Source: Mesorhizobium sp. SARCC-RB16n
GTDB lineage: Bacteria > Pseudomonadota > Alphaproteobacteria > Rhizobiales > Rhizobiaceae
NCBI RefSeq assembly: GCF_008520305.1
Contig: NZ_ML703279.1
Coordinates: 124,001 to 188,000 of the forward strand
DNA length: 64,000 bases
Reading direction: 5' to 3'
Shown: positions 54,837-63,827 of the stretch, in pieces
How the letters are laid out: every line of letters begins with the position of its first letter
How positions within the stretch are numbered: the first letter of the stretch is position 1
Translations under genes and position numbers: made by a program
The notes under the pieces: generated by a model
Seen by the model: the letters and a program-made list of their open reading frames with translations, nothing else
Database searches by the model: none
What the model was told of the DNA's origin: nothing

Positions 54837-55816
54837 ACCGCACGGCGCGCATCATCGGCCTTGGCCATCACGTCCCGGCGCGCAAGGTTTGCAATGCCGA
54901 GATCGAGGCGAGCCTCGGGCTGGAAGCAGGCTGGATCGAGGGCCGCACCGGAATCCGATCGCGTTTTTGGGTGGAGCCCGGGGACACGCTTTCTGGCTTG
55001 GCGATACAAGCAGGCGACATGGCGCTCAGCGCAGCCGGCATTGATCGTAAGGAGATCGGCCTGCTTCTGCTCGCCACGTCGACGCCTGATCATCTGCTGC
55101 CGCCGAGTGCGCCGCTGGTGGCGCACAAGCTCGGCCTCGAAAATGCCGGCGCGGTCGACCTTGCCGGTGCCTGCGCGGGTTTCATCTACGCCATGACATT
55201 TGCAGACGGCTTCGTGCGCCTGCACAACAGGCCAGCCATCGTCATTGCCGCCAACATATTGAGCCGCAGGATCAATCCGGCCGAGCGGGCGAGCGCCGTG
55301 CTGTTCGCCGACGCCGCTGGCGCGGTGGTGCTTGCTCCGTCCGCCGATCCCGGCCACGGCATACTCGGTGCCTCGCTAGCCTCGGACGGGTCCGCTTATG
55401 GCCTGATCCATATCCCGGCGGGCGGCAGCAATCGTCCCTTCTCCGACGAGATCGACATCGCCGAAACCCGCATGACCATCGCGAATGGCCGAGAGGTCTT
55501 CGTCAAGGCCGTCGAGATGATGAGCCGCTGCTCCAGGGTGGCGCTGGTGGCAGCCGGCCTCTCGGCGCCGGATGTCCACCGCTTTGTGCCGCACCAGGCA
55601 AACGCCCGCATCTTCGACGCGGTCGGCAAGGCGCTCGGCATCGAGGATGAGCGCTTCGTCAAAACCATCGCCGACCATGGGAACTCGTCGGCCGCGACGA
55701 TCCCGCTGTCGCTGTCAATCGCGCACCGCGCCAAACCCATTCAGCCGGGCGAGAAAGTGCTGGTGGCGGCCGCCGGAGCCGGCCTTGCCGGTGGGGCATT
55801 GGTGGTCGGCGTTTAG
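54833..55816 (+). CDS. bioZ: BioZ, KAS III-like enzyme of pimeloyl synthesis
   Basis: A 327-residue FabH-like condensing enzyme. The thiolase-fold triad is Cys in [13 protein letters not shown], His in [14 protein letters not shown] and Asn in [14 protein letters not shown]. As last gene of bioBFDAZ it matches BioZ described from the R7A symbiosis island, which supplies the pimeloyl precursor in alphaproteobacteria lacking the BioC/BioH route; later work reports glutaryl-CoA as the primer. The ATG overlaps the bioA stop (ATGA). This makes the operon able to provide biotin from general metabolites. Confidence 0.93.
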   Translation: MNRTARIIGLGHHVPARKVCNAEIEASLGLEAGWIEGRTGIRSRFWVEPGDTLSGLAIQAGDMALSAAGIDRKEIGLLLLATSTPDHLLPPSAPLVAHKLGLENAGAVDLAGACAGFIYAMTFADGFVRLHNRPAIVIAANILSRRINPAERASAVLFADAAGAVVLAPSADPGHGILGASLASDGSAYGLIHIPAGGSNRPFSDEIDIAETRMTIANGREVFVKAVEMMSRCSRVALVAAGLSAPDVHRFVPHQANARIFDAVGKALGIEDERFVKTIADHGNSSAATIPLSLSIAHRAKPIQPGEKVLVAAAGAGLAGGALVVGV

Positions 55817-56257
55817 CTCGGGCCGGCCACTGGCACATTGCTGAACAGCCGATCCCCGCCGAGGGCTGACAGTCAACGATGCTGTGCCAAAAGCGTAGGT
55901 TCAAGCGCGCCAACGAAGCGGCTGGCGCACATCAGCTGTACAGTCTCCGATATTCAGCAGTTCTCGTCTGATGCACGACAATTCGGGTCCTCTACGATAG
56001 GATGGGCGCCAGTCCAGAGTTGCTGTCGCCCTTGCGAGCTTAGGGGAGTCATGTGGGACAGAATCGTTGTCGATACAGGAGCGCTAACACTGCCTTGGTG
56101 TCGAAATCCGCGAGGCTGGTGGAAGCGCCAAATGCGGCTGTTAAGTCTCGAATTATCGCCGTCTGTTTAGGGAGAAGCTAGCCAGTGCTTGCCTTGTCTG
56201 CCAGGAGGAGATCGAGAATTAATAGGCGAATATCATCTACAAATTGGGATCGCAAAA
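55817..56257. other. Region upstream of nodL
   Basis: No gene recognised. I looked for a nod box before nodL and did not find one; the nearest is downstream of the gene. The nodL promoter is therefore unknown. Confidence 0.4.
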
Positions 56258-56854
56258 ATGGACCCTCGCACCGAAACTGACAAAATGCTGGCAGGGGAGT
56301 CTTATGACGTCCTCGATCCTTATCTCGTTTCACAGCGAAGCAAGGTAAGGGACCTATGTCAAAGTTTAAATTCGTCGAAGGCGGAAGACGAACACCTGCG
56401 CCGTAATATTTGCAGAGACATTTTTGCGAAAGGTGGGGATACGGTTTACATACAGCCACCTTTTTTCTGCGATTATGGTTCAAACATAGAGTTAGGGGCG
56501 CAGGTATTTTTCAATTTTAACTGCATAGTCCTCGATGCTTGCCGGGTTCGTATAGGTGACTTTGCGCTTTTTGGTCCAGGCGTCCAAATCCTGACGCCGA
56601 TGCATCCGCTTGATGCTGCCCTTCGCAGAAAGCAGCTGTACGGAAAGCCGGTTGAGATTGGATCAGACGTTTGGGTCGGGGCCGGGGCAATTATCCTGCC
56701 TGGCGTGACCATAGGGTCAGGCACTGTGATCGGTGCAGGCAGTATCGTGACACGTGACATTCCAGCTGGAGTGTTTGCAGCTGGTAACCCTTGTCGCGTC
56801 ATCCGAGAAATCTCTGCGGATGAGCGCGGAACCCATCCGTTGGCTGGCGCCTAA
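56258..56854 (+). CDS. nodL: NodL-like O-acetyltransferase
   Basis: A 198-residue hexapeptide-repeat acetyltransferase of the NodL/LacA/Maa group. N-terminal Maa-type helices (DKMLAGESYDVLDPYLVSQR) are followed by left-handed beta-helix repeats (NIELGAQVFFNFNCIVLDAC, RIGDFALFGPGVQILTPMHP, IGSDVWVGAGAIILPGVTIG). The catalytic His lies in PMHPLD, and the end is GNPCRVIREI. NodL acetylates the terminal sugar of Nod factor. It could also be a maltose acetyltransferase, but the island setting beside a nod box favours NodL. Start ATG 56258 has only a weak ribosome site. Confidence 0.78.
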   Translation: MDPRTETDKMLAGESYDVLDPYLVSQRSKVRDLCQSLNSSKAEDEHLRRNICRDIFAKGGDTVYIQPPFFCDYGSNIELGAQVFFNFNCIVLDACRVRIGDFALFGPGVQILTPMHPLDAALRRKQLYGKPVEIGSDVWVGAGAIILPGVTIGSGTVIGAGSIVTRDIPAGVFAAGNPCRVIREISADERGTHPLAGA

Positions 56855-57085
56855 AGTGGGCACAGCCCCTTTATTTCCAGGCACGGTCAGTCCGCACGGC
56901 TGAGAATCGTGGTCGCCATAAAGGCCGGGTGGCGTGTGACCTGGAATGCTGGGGTTTGGGCCGTCTCATGCCTCTATTTGGAAGCGTTTCACGAGTTGGT
57001 TTTGCCCACAAGGCAATTCAGCATTTTGCCTTCGCAGGCGGCCTTGTCGGGCTTCAGATCAAGGACTCCGAGTCCCGTCGTTGAT
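56855..57085. other. Spacer between nodL and nod box 2
   Basis: No gene seen. Confidence 0.35.
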
Positions 57086-57134
57086 CATCCATAGCGTGGA
57101 TGTTTCATATCGGAACTATCGATTTTACGGATTA
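57086..57134 (+). promoter_or_regulatory. nod box (NodD binding site) 2
   Basis: It opens CATCCATAGCGTGGATG and closes with ACTATCGATTTTACGGAT, a close match to the nod box consensus in rightward orientation. In other rhizobia ttsI is under a nod box; here ttsI is 1.6 kb downstream. Confidence 0.9.
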
Positions 57135-57919
57135 AGCGCTGTTTCGCTAGAAGCGCCTGACTTGACCGACACCATGGCAGGTCGAGCGGCGCAAGAACCG
57201 GGAGCTGGTTAGAGAACCGATCGGGGGTGCTCGTCAGAGCGTCCCGCAAAATGGATCGATCCTATTCATCCCAGGTCCTTTCTTGGGCGCTCCCGCTTAC
57301 CCGATTCCTTTGAGATTCGTCAGCTTCTCGAAAGCTAGTCCTCTTAGAGCAGAAGGACTTAAAGGCGGGACGCCGGCTAGTGAAGGCCGTGGATCTGAAC
57401 GTACAGAGCCGATGCGAACTGAGATCGCAGGCGTGGTCATTTTTCGGCGTCCCTTGATGATGACTTGCAGGATCTTGCCGAGGACCTCCCGGTCGGCTGG
57501 CGCAGCATAGATTGTCGCCGGGAAAACGTTCGACGTTTTGCCGAGGCGGGCTGCAAAGAGAGATCTCGCTACGTTGGAGAATTTGACCATGATCAGTCCG
57601 TTCGCTAGCCGCGGCGGCTCCAGATGGATGCCCAGCTGTCTGACCGCTATCGATCCCGCGACCTACATCGGTCGCGGCCGCCGCTCAAGGTCTGCTCGCG
57701 CGAGGTTGTGCAACATTTGGGCGTCGATAACGCGGCTGAAATCCTTGGCGTCTGCGCTGACGAGGACGGCTTCGATGCCGCGCTCAATTGCATGATTATG
57801 GTCGACCATGCCGGTTGCCGCATCGGCTGCGGAGCCTGCGCTCTCGTCTGTCCGAAGGACTGCCAGAACCATGTTGCGGCCGATAACACCGCAGCATGAT
57901 CTGACGGACAAGTAGGAGA
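57135..57919. other. Region after nod box 2, no intact gene
   Basis: Frames on both strands are short and broken. A minus-strand frame 57297-57590 (MVKFSNVARSLFAARLGKTS) and another at 57663-57911 may be pieces of one decayed gene that I cannot name. The tts box lies within this stretch. Confidence 0.4.
57319..57336 (+). promoter_or_regulatory. tts box (TtsI binding site)
   Basis: GTCAGCTTCTCGAAAGCT is an essentially perfect tts box, preceded by TTC and followed by AGTCCTCTTA as in functional sites. It points rightwards, but no effector gene follows within 580 bases. Confidence 0.85.
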
Positions 57920-58192
57920 ATGTCGGTGTCTCTCAGAATGCTTTGCGTCGCCCTGGCGGTGGTTCTGCCCATCAACGCGCTAGCTGTCTATCTGATCTCG
58001 TTTTCCATCTGCGCGGTGGTCGTCATGACGCTGAGTTGTGCGCTGCTTCTCCAGGCCGGCTATTTCGCAAGCGTGCTCTTTCTCATCTGGCGCTCAAGCT
58101 GTCCTGGGAGAGTTGCACAAAAGGCTAAGTATTTCGATGGCCATCACGAAGATTGGGGCCAGTCGCCTACATTCAGTGGGGACGGGGAATGA
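57920..58192 (+). CDS. ExoX/PsiA-like exopolysaccharide production repressor
   Basis: A 90-residue protein with two adjacent membrane helices (LCVALAVVLPINALAVYLIS and VVVMTLSCALLLQAGYFASV, then LFLIWR) and a short polar tail. The LLLQAGYF...LFLIWR end resembles the rhizobial ExoX family of small membrane proteins that lower exopolysaccharide output. AGGAG lies close before ATG 57920. It lies between nod box 2 and ttsI and could be co-transcribed, which would tie surface polysaccharide to flavonoid signalling; that is inference. Confidence 0.6.
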   Translation: MSVSLRMLCVALAVVLPINALAVYLISFSICAVVVMTLSCALLLQAGYFASVLFLIWRSSCPGRVAQKAKYFDGHHEDWGQSPTFSGDGE

Positions 58193-58439
58193 ACGTTTGG
58201 ACTTCGCTGCATCGGCGCGCGGGTTGCCTGCGCTTTCGACGGCAGGAGGTGCTGAATTTAGGACGGGTTCTCTTTGGAACACGCCCCCTGGAAGGACTCG
58301 TGCATAGCAGTTTTAGCCCGACGATAACCGCTGGAAAGAGAACATGCTGGAAAACTTCGAACGCCGCTCGCTCACCTTTAGCCCGACCCGCATCGGCGAT
58401 CGAGCGGCCCCTTGCCATGCCCAAGGGAAGTTCAGGCGC
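58193..58439. other. Short gap with no recognisable gene
   Basis: Probably degraded sequence continuous with the transposase remnant that follows. Confidence 0.35.
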
Positions 58440-58557
58440 AAGCCGCCTGCCCTTCATCAACTTGGCCGCCAATGGAACAAAGTACGTGCTGGCAGCCTGC
58501 GGCTACAATCTGCAGCGGCTGATAGCCATCCTCTATCCGCAGCGGAAGCCGGCATGA
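58440..58557 (+). mobile_element. IS5-like transposase C-terminal fragment (tentative)
   Basis: The end of the frame, TKYVLAACGYNLQRLIAIL, resembles the last helix of IS5-group transposases (N-x-R-x-L after an A-x-G-Y/M-N). Only about 40 residues are present. Confidence 0.4.
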
Positions 58558-58722
58558 GGCGGCGTGTGCCCGAAATTCACCAACGGGTGGCCAGCCCCGC
58601 AATGCCGGCCAATGCCCAGCACGGGGGCGCCGAGGGCGCACATGTGCCGTTCAAAGCAATGCTCCAACATCAACAGCGCCCAATAACGCCTCCCCAGCTA
58701 GGCCCTCTTGATAGGACACGAA

Positions 58723-59412
58723 ATGCGAATGCTACTCGTTGATCACCATGCAAAGCTTACCCGGGTGATGCAGGTAGCGCTCTTGGACCGCGGTTTCGCC
58801 GTTGATGTGATGCCTACTCTCGATGAGGCGTCGCTTGCATTTGGGGCCGTGCGGTATGACATTCTCCTGCTCGAGTTAGTCCTTCCGGATGGGAACGGGT
58901 TAGACTGGCTGAGGCAGTTGAGGCGCGAGAAACATCCGATTCCTGCTATCATGATGAGCAGCCAGGATGATCTCGATACGCGAATCGCGATTTTCAATGG
59001 CGGTGCGGACGATTTCTTGCCTAAGCCTGTCTCGACGGATGAGCTCATAGCCCGAGTACGAGCCGTTCTGCGGCGATCAACGCAGGTGACCGACCCCGTC
59101 GTTACATTTGGCAATCTCACATTCGATCCGATCGGCCGCCAGGTTTCCGTTGCTGGTCAGCCGCTGAAAATCCCGCGCCGTGAACTGTGCATCCTTGAGC
59201 ATCTGCTCAACCGCGCAGGCCGCACGTTGCCGCGGGCCTTCCTGGTGGATAGCCTGTATTCGTTCGACAACGAAGTCTCGAGCAATGCGCTTGAAGTCGG
59301 AATCTACCGGTTACGTGCGCTCTTAGGCCAGGCCGGTGCGACGCTAATGATCAAGACCGCGCGCGGTATCGGCTATGTCCTCGAACTGAATGACAAGCCG
59401 CCGGACGGGTAG
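58723..59412 (+). CDS. ttsI: TtsI-type response regulator of symbiotic secretion
   Basis: A 229-residue OmpR-family regulator. The receiver starts MRMLLVDHHAKLTRVMQ and has Glu51 in place of the phosphorylated Asp (DILLLELVLPDG); KP in FLPKPVS is kept. Glu51 is the hallmark of rhizobial TtsI, thought to mimic the phosphorylated state. The winged helix includes LCILEHLLNRAGRTLPRAFL, SSNALEVGIYRLRALLGQ and GIGYVLEL. TtsI binds tts boxes to switch on type III secretion and effector genes. Start is ATG 58723 with AGGA six bases upstream. No type III structural genes are in this window; one perfect and one degenerate tts box are. Confidence 0.9.
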   Translation: MRMLLVDHHAKLTRVMQVALLDRGFAVDVMPTLDEASLAFGAVRYDILLLELVLPDGNGLDWLRQLRREKHPIPAIMMSSQDDLDTRIAIFNGGADDFLPKPVSTDELIARVRAVLRRSTQVTDPVVTFGNLTFDPIGRQVSVAGQPLKIPRRELCILEHLLNRAGRTLPRAFLVDSLYSFDNEVSSNALEVGIYRLRALLGQAGATLMIKTARGIGYVLELNDKPPDG

Positions 59413-60262
59413 TCAGTGGAAATTGAACGCGGCAACCGGCAAGCAAGACATGGGCCACCGACATGTCGCTGCGCATCGGGTCGACGCCGTTGCCGTCGAG
59501 TTCCCAACGCTACGCATCATCTCTTCCGGCGAACAATCAGCCGCATCGTGGCCGACTCCTGATCCTCTCCCGGCCGGCAGGGTTTCCGACTTTTGACACA
59601 ACCCATACAGATCGAGCAACGAAGACAAAAATGAAAAGATCCCCTCTGAGGACAGCGGCCACGATTGCGTTACCCTTCTTGTTTGTGACTGCGAAGTTGT
59701 TTGCGTGCGAAATCGACGACCACTCGGCTCCGCCGCCGCCTACGATTTTGAAGATGCCGATGATGCCGCGGGGCCCCGCATCGATCCGGCCCTCTGCTTC
59801 GCCTGTGGCCTATTGCCCGAGGGCGGCAATGATCTGTGCTCACAGCCGGCGCTTAAGCTGCTGGATCTCCTGCGAGACCTCGAGCCCGCCATCCGGCTTG
59901 ACCGAGTGCTGGTGGGCCTGTGCCTGTTACCTATGCCCCGGGCTGCAGTTCGACGCCGAGACGAGTTGTGTCCAGCGAGCGATTCGTCAGCCGATGAGCA
60001 AGACGGCGTCGCCCGCGAAATTCTTCAGATGCATCTCAGCGCCAAGTGTTGCGGCTGGAGTGCGCACTGGCGAGAGTCTTGCAGTCTGCATTGCACCAGC
60101 CATCCCATCACATTCGATGAGCGCTCTCTCCGCGCCTGCCACAACACCCAACATGTATCCATCGGCTCGCACAGGCCTTAACGGGTCCACAGTGATGTCT
60201 GTGTGGGCGGCAACGAGCGGTAATGCTTTCGAGCCGTTCGCAGCTTGCCTGTTCTAGCAGAC
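59413..60262. other. Region after ttsI, no intact gene
   Basis: A plus-strand frame from ATG 59631 begins with a signal-like stretch (RTAATIALPFLFVTAKLFAC) but soon changes frame. A minus-strand frame at 59987-60190 is uninterrupted but unassigned. Likely one or more decayed genes. Confidence 0.4.
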
Positions 60263-61588
60263 CTAGCGATCGACATAGGCGTCGAATGCGGCAGCTACAG
60301 CACGAATCAGAAAGCGGCACTCCTGCCTGACGCGGATACGACCGCTTTCGATGTCCACTATCCCGTCGTTGGCGAGCATCGCCAAACTTCCCGCTGAATT
60401 GAGAAGGGGGATCGGATCAAATCCGTGGGCCGCACAGATTGCCAGCACGTCGACTTCCAAATCGCACATCAGCCGCTCGATGATAGCGGCTCGGACACGG
60501 TCCTCGTCGGTGAGACGGCAGCCGTTTGACGTGGCCAGGCGGCCAGCCCTTATGTGACGGCTGTAGGTACTGATTTCAATTTCATTCTGCACATAACCAT
60601 CATCGAGACGTCCGATCGCCGACGAACCGAGGCCGATCTCGATTTTGCGAGTATCGGCCGAATAACCCAGAGAGTTACGCCGCAAGTGACCCGCTTCGTG
60701 CACCAACGTGAGTTGGTCGTCTGGCAAGGCGAAATGGTCGAGCCCGATCTGGCGGTAGCCGGCGACAACCAGCGTCTCCGCCATGGCCGCGGCCTGTTCC
60801 GCGCGGGCAGCGATGTCCGGCAGCGATGCCTCGTCGATCAGACGCTGGTTTTTCCTAAAGGAGGGAATATGCGCGTAGCCGAATACGGCAAGCCGGTCGG
60901 GGCGCATGGCGACCGCCGCCGCCGCTGTCTGGATGCAGGACTCCAGTGTCTGCTTGGGTAGACCATAGACCAGGTCGAAATTGATGCGGTTCACTCCGTG
61001 CCGGCGTAAATTTTCGATAGCAGCTGAGGTCTGCGTTTCACTCTGGAGCCGGTTGATCGCTTTTTGAACAATAGGATCGAAGCTCTGCACGCCGAGGCTC
61101 GCCCGCGTCACGCCGGCTGCTGCTATGGCTTCGGCCATCTCGGCCGTGAAGGTGCGCGGGTCGATCTCAACGGCGATCATCACCGGCTTCCTGAAGGCAA
61201 AGTGATGGCGCAGGAGTTCCATTAAGGCCAGGAACTCCGCAGGTCCGATGAGGGTCGGGGTTCCGCCGCCGAAATGCACGTCGCTCACGGGCAGTCCCTG
61301 TGGCGCTTGCTGCGCGACCAGACGGACCTCCTCTCGCAAAACCGCCAGATAGTCGAGGAGCGGTGCATCGCGGCAGGTGATGGTGGTGGGGAACCCGCAA
61401 TACCAGCACATAGAGCGGCAGAACGGAATATGGAGGTAGAGTGACACGGGCTCGTCAGCCGGCAGGCCCCTCAGCCATTCCTCATAAGCCTCCGCGCCGA
61501 CCGCTGCGGAGAACTGCGGAACAGCAGGATAGATGGTATACCAAGGCGGGCCAGCATCGCCATATTTTGTCAGGATTGAGTTCTGCAA
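60263..61588 (-). CDS. hemN: Oxygen-independent coproporphyrinogen III oxidase HemN
   Basis: A 441-residue radical SAM enzyme making protoporphyrinogen precursor without oxygen. It contains YLHIPFCRSMCWYCGFPTT with the C-x3-C-x2-C cluster, HFGGGTPTLIGPAEFLAL, EIDPRTFTAEM, RASLGVQSFDP, INFDLVYGLPKQT and GLDHFALPDDQL. The N-terminal YTIYPAVPQF is typical of true HemN rather than HemW. Start is TTG 61588 with GAGGAAAG eight bases upstream. A FixK-type box 57 bases upstream fits induction in microaerobic nodules, where heme demand is high. Confidence 0.93.
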   Translation of the reverse strand: MQNSILTKYGDAGPPWYTIYPAVPQFSAAVGAEAYEEWLRGLPADEPVSLYLHIPFCRSMCWYCGFPTTITCRDAPLLDYLAVLREEVRLVAQQAPQGLPVSDVHFGGGTPTLIGPAEFLALMELLRHHFAFRKPVMIAVEIDPRTFTAEMAEAIAAAGVTRASLGVQSFDPIVQKAINRLQSETQTSAAIENLRRHGVNRINFDLVYGLPKQTLESCIQTAAAAVAMRPDRLAVFGYAHIPSFRKNQRLIDEASLPDIAARAEQAAAMAETLVVAGYRQIGLDHFALPDDQLTLVHEAGHLRRNSLGYSADTRKIEIGLGSSAIGRLDDGYVQNEIEISTYSRHIRAGRLATSNGCRLTDEDRVRAAIIERLMCDLEVDVLAICAAHGFDPIPLLNSAGSLAMLANDGIVDIESGRIRVRQECRFLIRAVAAAFDAYVDR

Positions 61589-61644
61589 TGGTCGTTCTTT
61601 CCTCAGATCGGCATCTATCCTGACCGCTTCGCTCTACGGTGTCT

Positions 61645-61658
61645 TTGCGCTATGTCAA
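61645..61658. promoter_or_regulatory. FixK-type box upstream of hemN
   Basis: TTGCGCTATGTCAA fits the FixK2 pattern TTG(A/C)-N6-(T/G)CAA. Position 57 bases before the hemN start is suitable for activation. Confidence 0.7.
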
Positions 61659-62121
61659 TCGGTCCACCTGAGCCGGAAATCTGAAGTCCATCTCATCGCG
61701 ATCAACGTGCCTGCCGCCCGAACCACATGCTTGTGCCACACGAGGAGACCATCGTCCTATTCAGGCACGATGCACCCAGCATGTCGGCCGGCTTTGCGTG
61801 ATCTCGTATCGACGGTGATTGGGAACCAATGCACGTGTCGAAGCGGGAATCAAACGAGCAAGAGAATGCTTCGGCTTCGGAATTGGCTGGCCTCGCAGCC
61901 CTCGACACAGGACTGGCCGTTGACCGAACAGCCGGAAGTGCCGGTGATCCGATTGGTCGTACGTCAGACTTGGGCGAAGTGCGGAGTTTCGACACGAAAG
62001 GTGGCCAGCCACTACCCCCGGCTAGGCAGCCTATTCACCAAACCAGCACATGCTCATAAGCGGAGATGCTGGGTAGCTTGTACGCGCCGGCGCGGACCAA
62101 GCGCTGGGGCTTTGTTAGTTT
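61659..62121. other. Gap with no recognisable gene
   Basis: Only short overlapping frames are present. Confidence 0.35.
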
Positions 62122-62313
62122 CTATATCCGGGTGATCGTATGCAGTCCTAGCCGGATCCGCTGGCCGTCCGCATAGGACAGCGCGAATGATTCCAGTTCA
62201 AATGCTCGGGTAAGTTCTTGGTCGTCTTCGGTGACGCGCACGAACCACTCGCCACAGGCTTCCGTCACTTCGACACGGGCCGCCACATTGCGGAACGGAA
62301 CCACGTTGTCCAT
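62122..62313 (-). CDS. Small conserved-looking hypothetical protein
   Basis: A 63-residue protein starting at ATG 62313 with GGGAGG six bases upstream. Composition suggests a compact beta-rich fold: VEVTEACGEWFVRVTEDDQE, LTRAFELESFALSYADGQRI, RLGLHTI. No signal or membrane segment. Similar small proteins of unknown function occur in rhizobia as far as I recall. The good ribosome site and clean frame make it likely real. Confidence 0.65.
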   Translation of the reverse strand: MDNVVPFRNVAARVEVTEACGEWFVRVTEDDQELTRAFELESFALSYADGQRIRLGLHTITRI

Positions 62314-62375
62314 CGCACGCCTCCCTAGAAGCAATGGGGAACGTCGATTTTTATAGGACCACCGGAATTACTAGA

Positions 62376-62624
62376 TCAAGTGAGATTCGGTGTCCGATTT
62401 CGTACCGATGGGTTTCGAGCTGGCTGTTTATCGTCGGGCGCTCCGGTGATCTGACTAACCGCCGCTTCGGTGAGTGTTTGGTCCGCTAACTGTTGAATGA
62501 ACTGTTGGGCATGTTCGCCCCATTCGGCAGCCGTGACATTGTTTTCATGGACAGACCTCATGAACGCCTCCCGCAGAGCGTCGAGATCAAAGATGGAAAG
62601 GCGTTGGCTATCTTTACCTGGCAT
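62376..62624 (-). CDS. Hypothetical protein
   Basis: An 82-residue frame from ATG 62624. The first half is amphipathic helix (LSIFDLDALREAFMRSVHEN, AEWGEHAQQFIQQLADQ) and the tail is polar (TGAPDDKQPARNPSVRN). No clear ribosome site; longer in-frame starts to 62741 exist. Not recognised. It lies just upstream of the 63-residue gene on the same strand. Confidence 0.4.
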   Translation of the reverse strand: MPGKDSQRLSIFDLDALREAFMRSVHENNVTAAEWGEHAQQFIQQLADQTLTEAAVSQITGAPDDKQPARNPSVRNRTPNLT

Positions 62625-62741
62625 ATACGGGAATATGACGGCAAAGGCCGGGGCTTCCAAGAGCGGGGAGGCCTGGGTGCACGAGGCCCGACCATAGTCC
62701 CCGTCGGCCGGATCCCACCCCTGGCATCGGTCACTTTGCAT

Positions 62742-63536
62742 TGCCTAGAACGCCGGCGACACCCAGAAGAAATTTGCGATCTCGCCGAACTTTCGGACAT
62801 CTGCCAGGCCGTCACGACCGTCCCAAAAAGTGCTATGCGGGCTGGCTATCCTCGCCGAACTCAGGTAAATTGAGAGCAGCCGGAACAACGCGAAAACTCG
62901 GGCATTTCGCATCGCCGCAGGGCAGCCTGCAAACGTCAACGGAACCATTCACAGCCAACTTTGTCTTGATGCGAAGCGCCGCTTCGCTCGCTGTGAAATG
63001 CCCGAGGATACTGCGACTGCCAATCCACTCGACCGATGGATGCATCAGCGCTCGCTTAGAGCGATCCGCAGCCCATCTGGCCAATGTTGGTGATGCTGAT
63101 CTGGCGTTGCTGAACTGCCTATGCGGCGTCCAGGAAATCCTGCTGGCGACATGCGAGAGCGACGATCTCGCGGGCCGTTTTCCAGCCCAAATGCCAAGGC
63201 TGTCTCGACTGATCGCAGACGCCTGCCCGATCATGGCCACGCGCGGTGTGATGTCGCCAGAGCGCCTTTACTGGGGATGGGCCGCACCAATGATCTGTTG
63301 GCACCGACTGAGGCCAAGTTGCGGATCGCGCGTATCAACTATGTCGCGATCTTCGTGGCGGAGCTCTCAATCGCGCTGCACCCGCCCGGTCTGCATCGAT
63401 GAACTGAACGCCGTTGGAAGCTGGAGTCGCCGTCCCGCTAGGCCTGAGCAGGATTGGAGTTGAGGCCGAGGATCCAGCCTCATCTTCGCCAAGGTCAAAG
63501 AATACCTGACCGCCGGGGCGTCGATAGGAGTGTTTT
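62742..63536. other. Gap with no recognisable gene
   Basis: Frames on both strands of up to 240 residues overlap each other heavily and resemble nothing I know. AGGAG at 63526-63530 serves the next gene. Confidence 0.35.
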
Positions 63537-63827
63537 GTGATGATCCGAATTCTTGTCGCGGCAGGCGCCCTCGCGCTGGCCGGCTCCTTCACCGCCCCAG
63601 CAAACGCGCAAGAGACGTTCCATGGCTACGATTGCACGGATGACTGTTCGGGACACGTGGCCGGCTACGATTGGGCGGCAAGGAAAGACATCACCGATGA
63701 ACGGGATTGCGACGGCGATAGCCTATCGTTCAACGAAGGCTGCCAAGCGTACGTCGAAGAGCACGCGGATAACGCAAGTCGGAGCCAATCTGATAATGGA
63801 AACGACGACGAGGACAGCGACGAATAG
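63537..63827 (+). CDS. Secreted small acidic protein
   Basis: A 96-residue protein with signal peptide (MIRILVAAGALALAGSFTAP, cleavage near NAQE). The mature part has a Cys-rich core, FHGYDCTDDCSGHVAGYDWA, then DERDCDGDSLSFNEGCQAYV, whose four cysteines may form two disulfides. It ends in a very acidic tail (DNGNDDEDSDE). Small secreted proteins with this CTDDCSGH core occur in rhizobia with unknown role. AGGAG lies six bases before GTG 63537 and nine before ATG 63540; either may be used. Confidence 0.75.
   Translation: MMIRILVAAGALALAGSFTAPANAQETFHGYDCTDDCSGHVAGYDWAARKDITDERDCDGDSLSFNEGCQAYVEEHADNASRSQSDNGNDDEDSDE

Noticed and set aside
57624-57899. Ferredoxin-like CRIGCGACALVCPKDCQ on the plus strand
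   Set aside because: Cysteine spacing partly resembles a cluster motif but the frame has no start signal, no second motif and overlaps minus-strand frames; not enough to call a ferredoxin.
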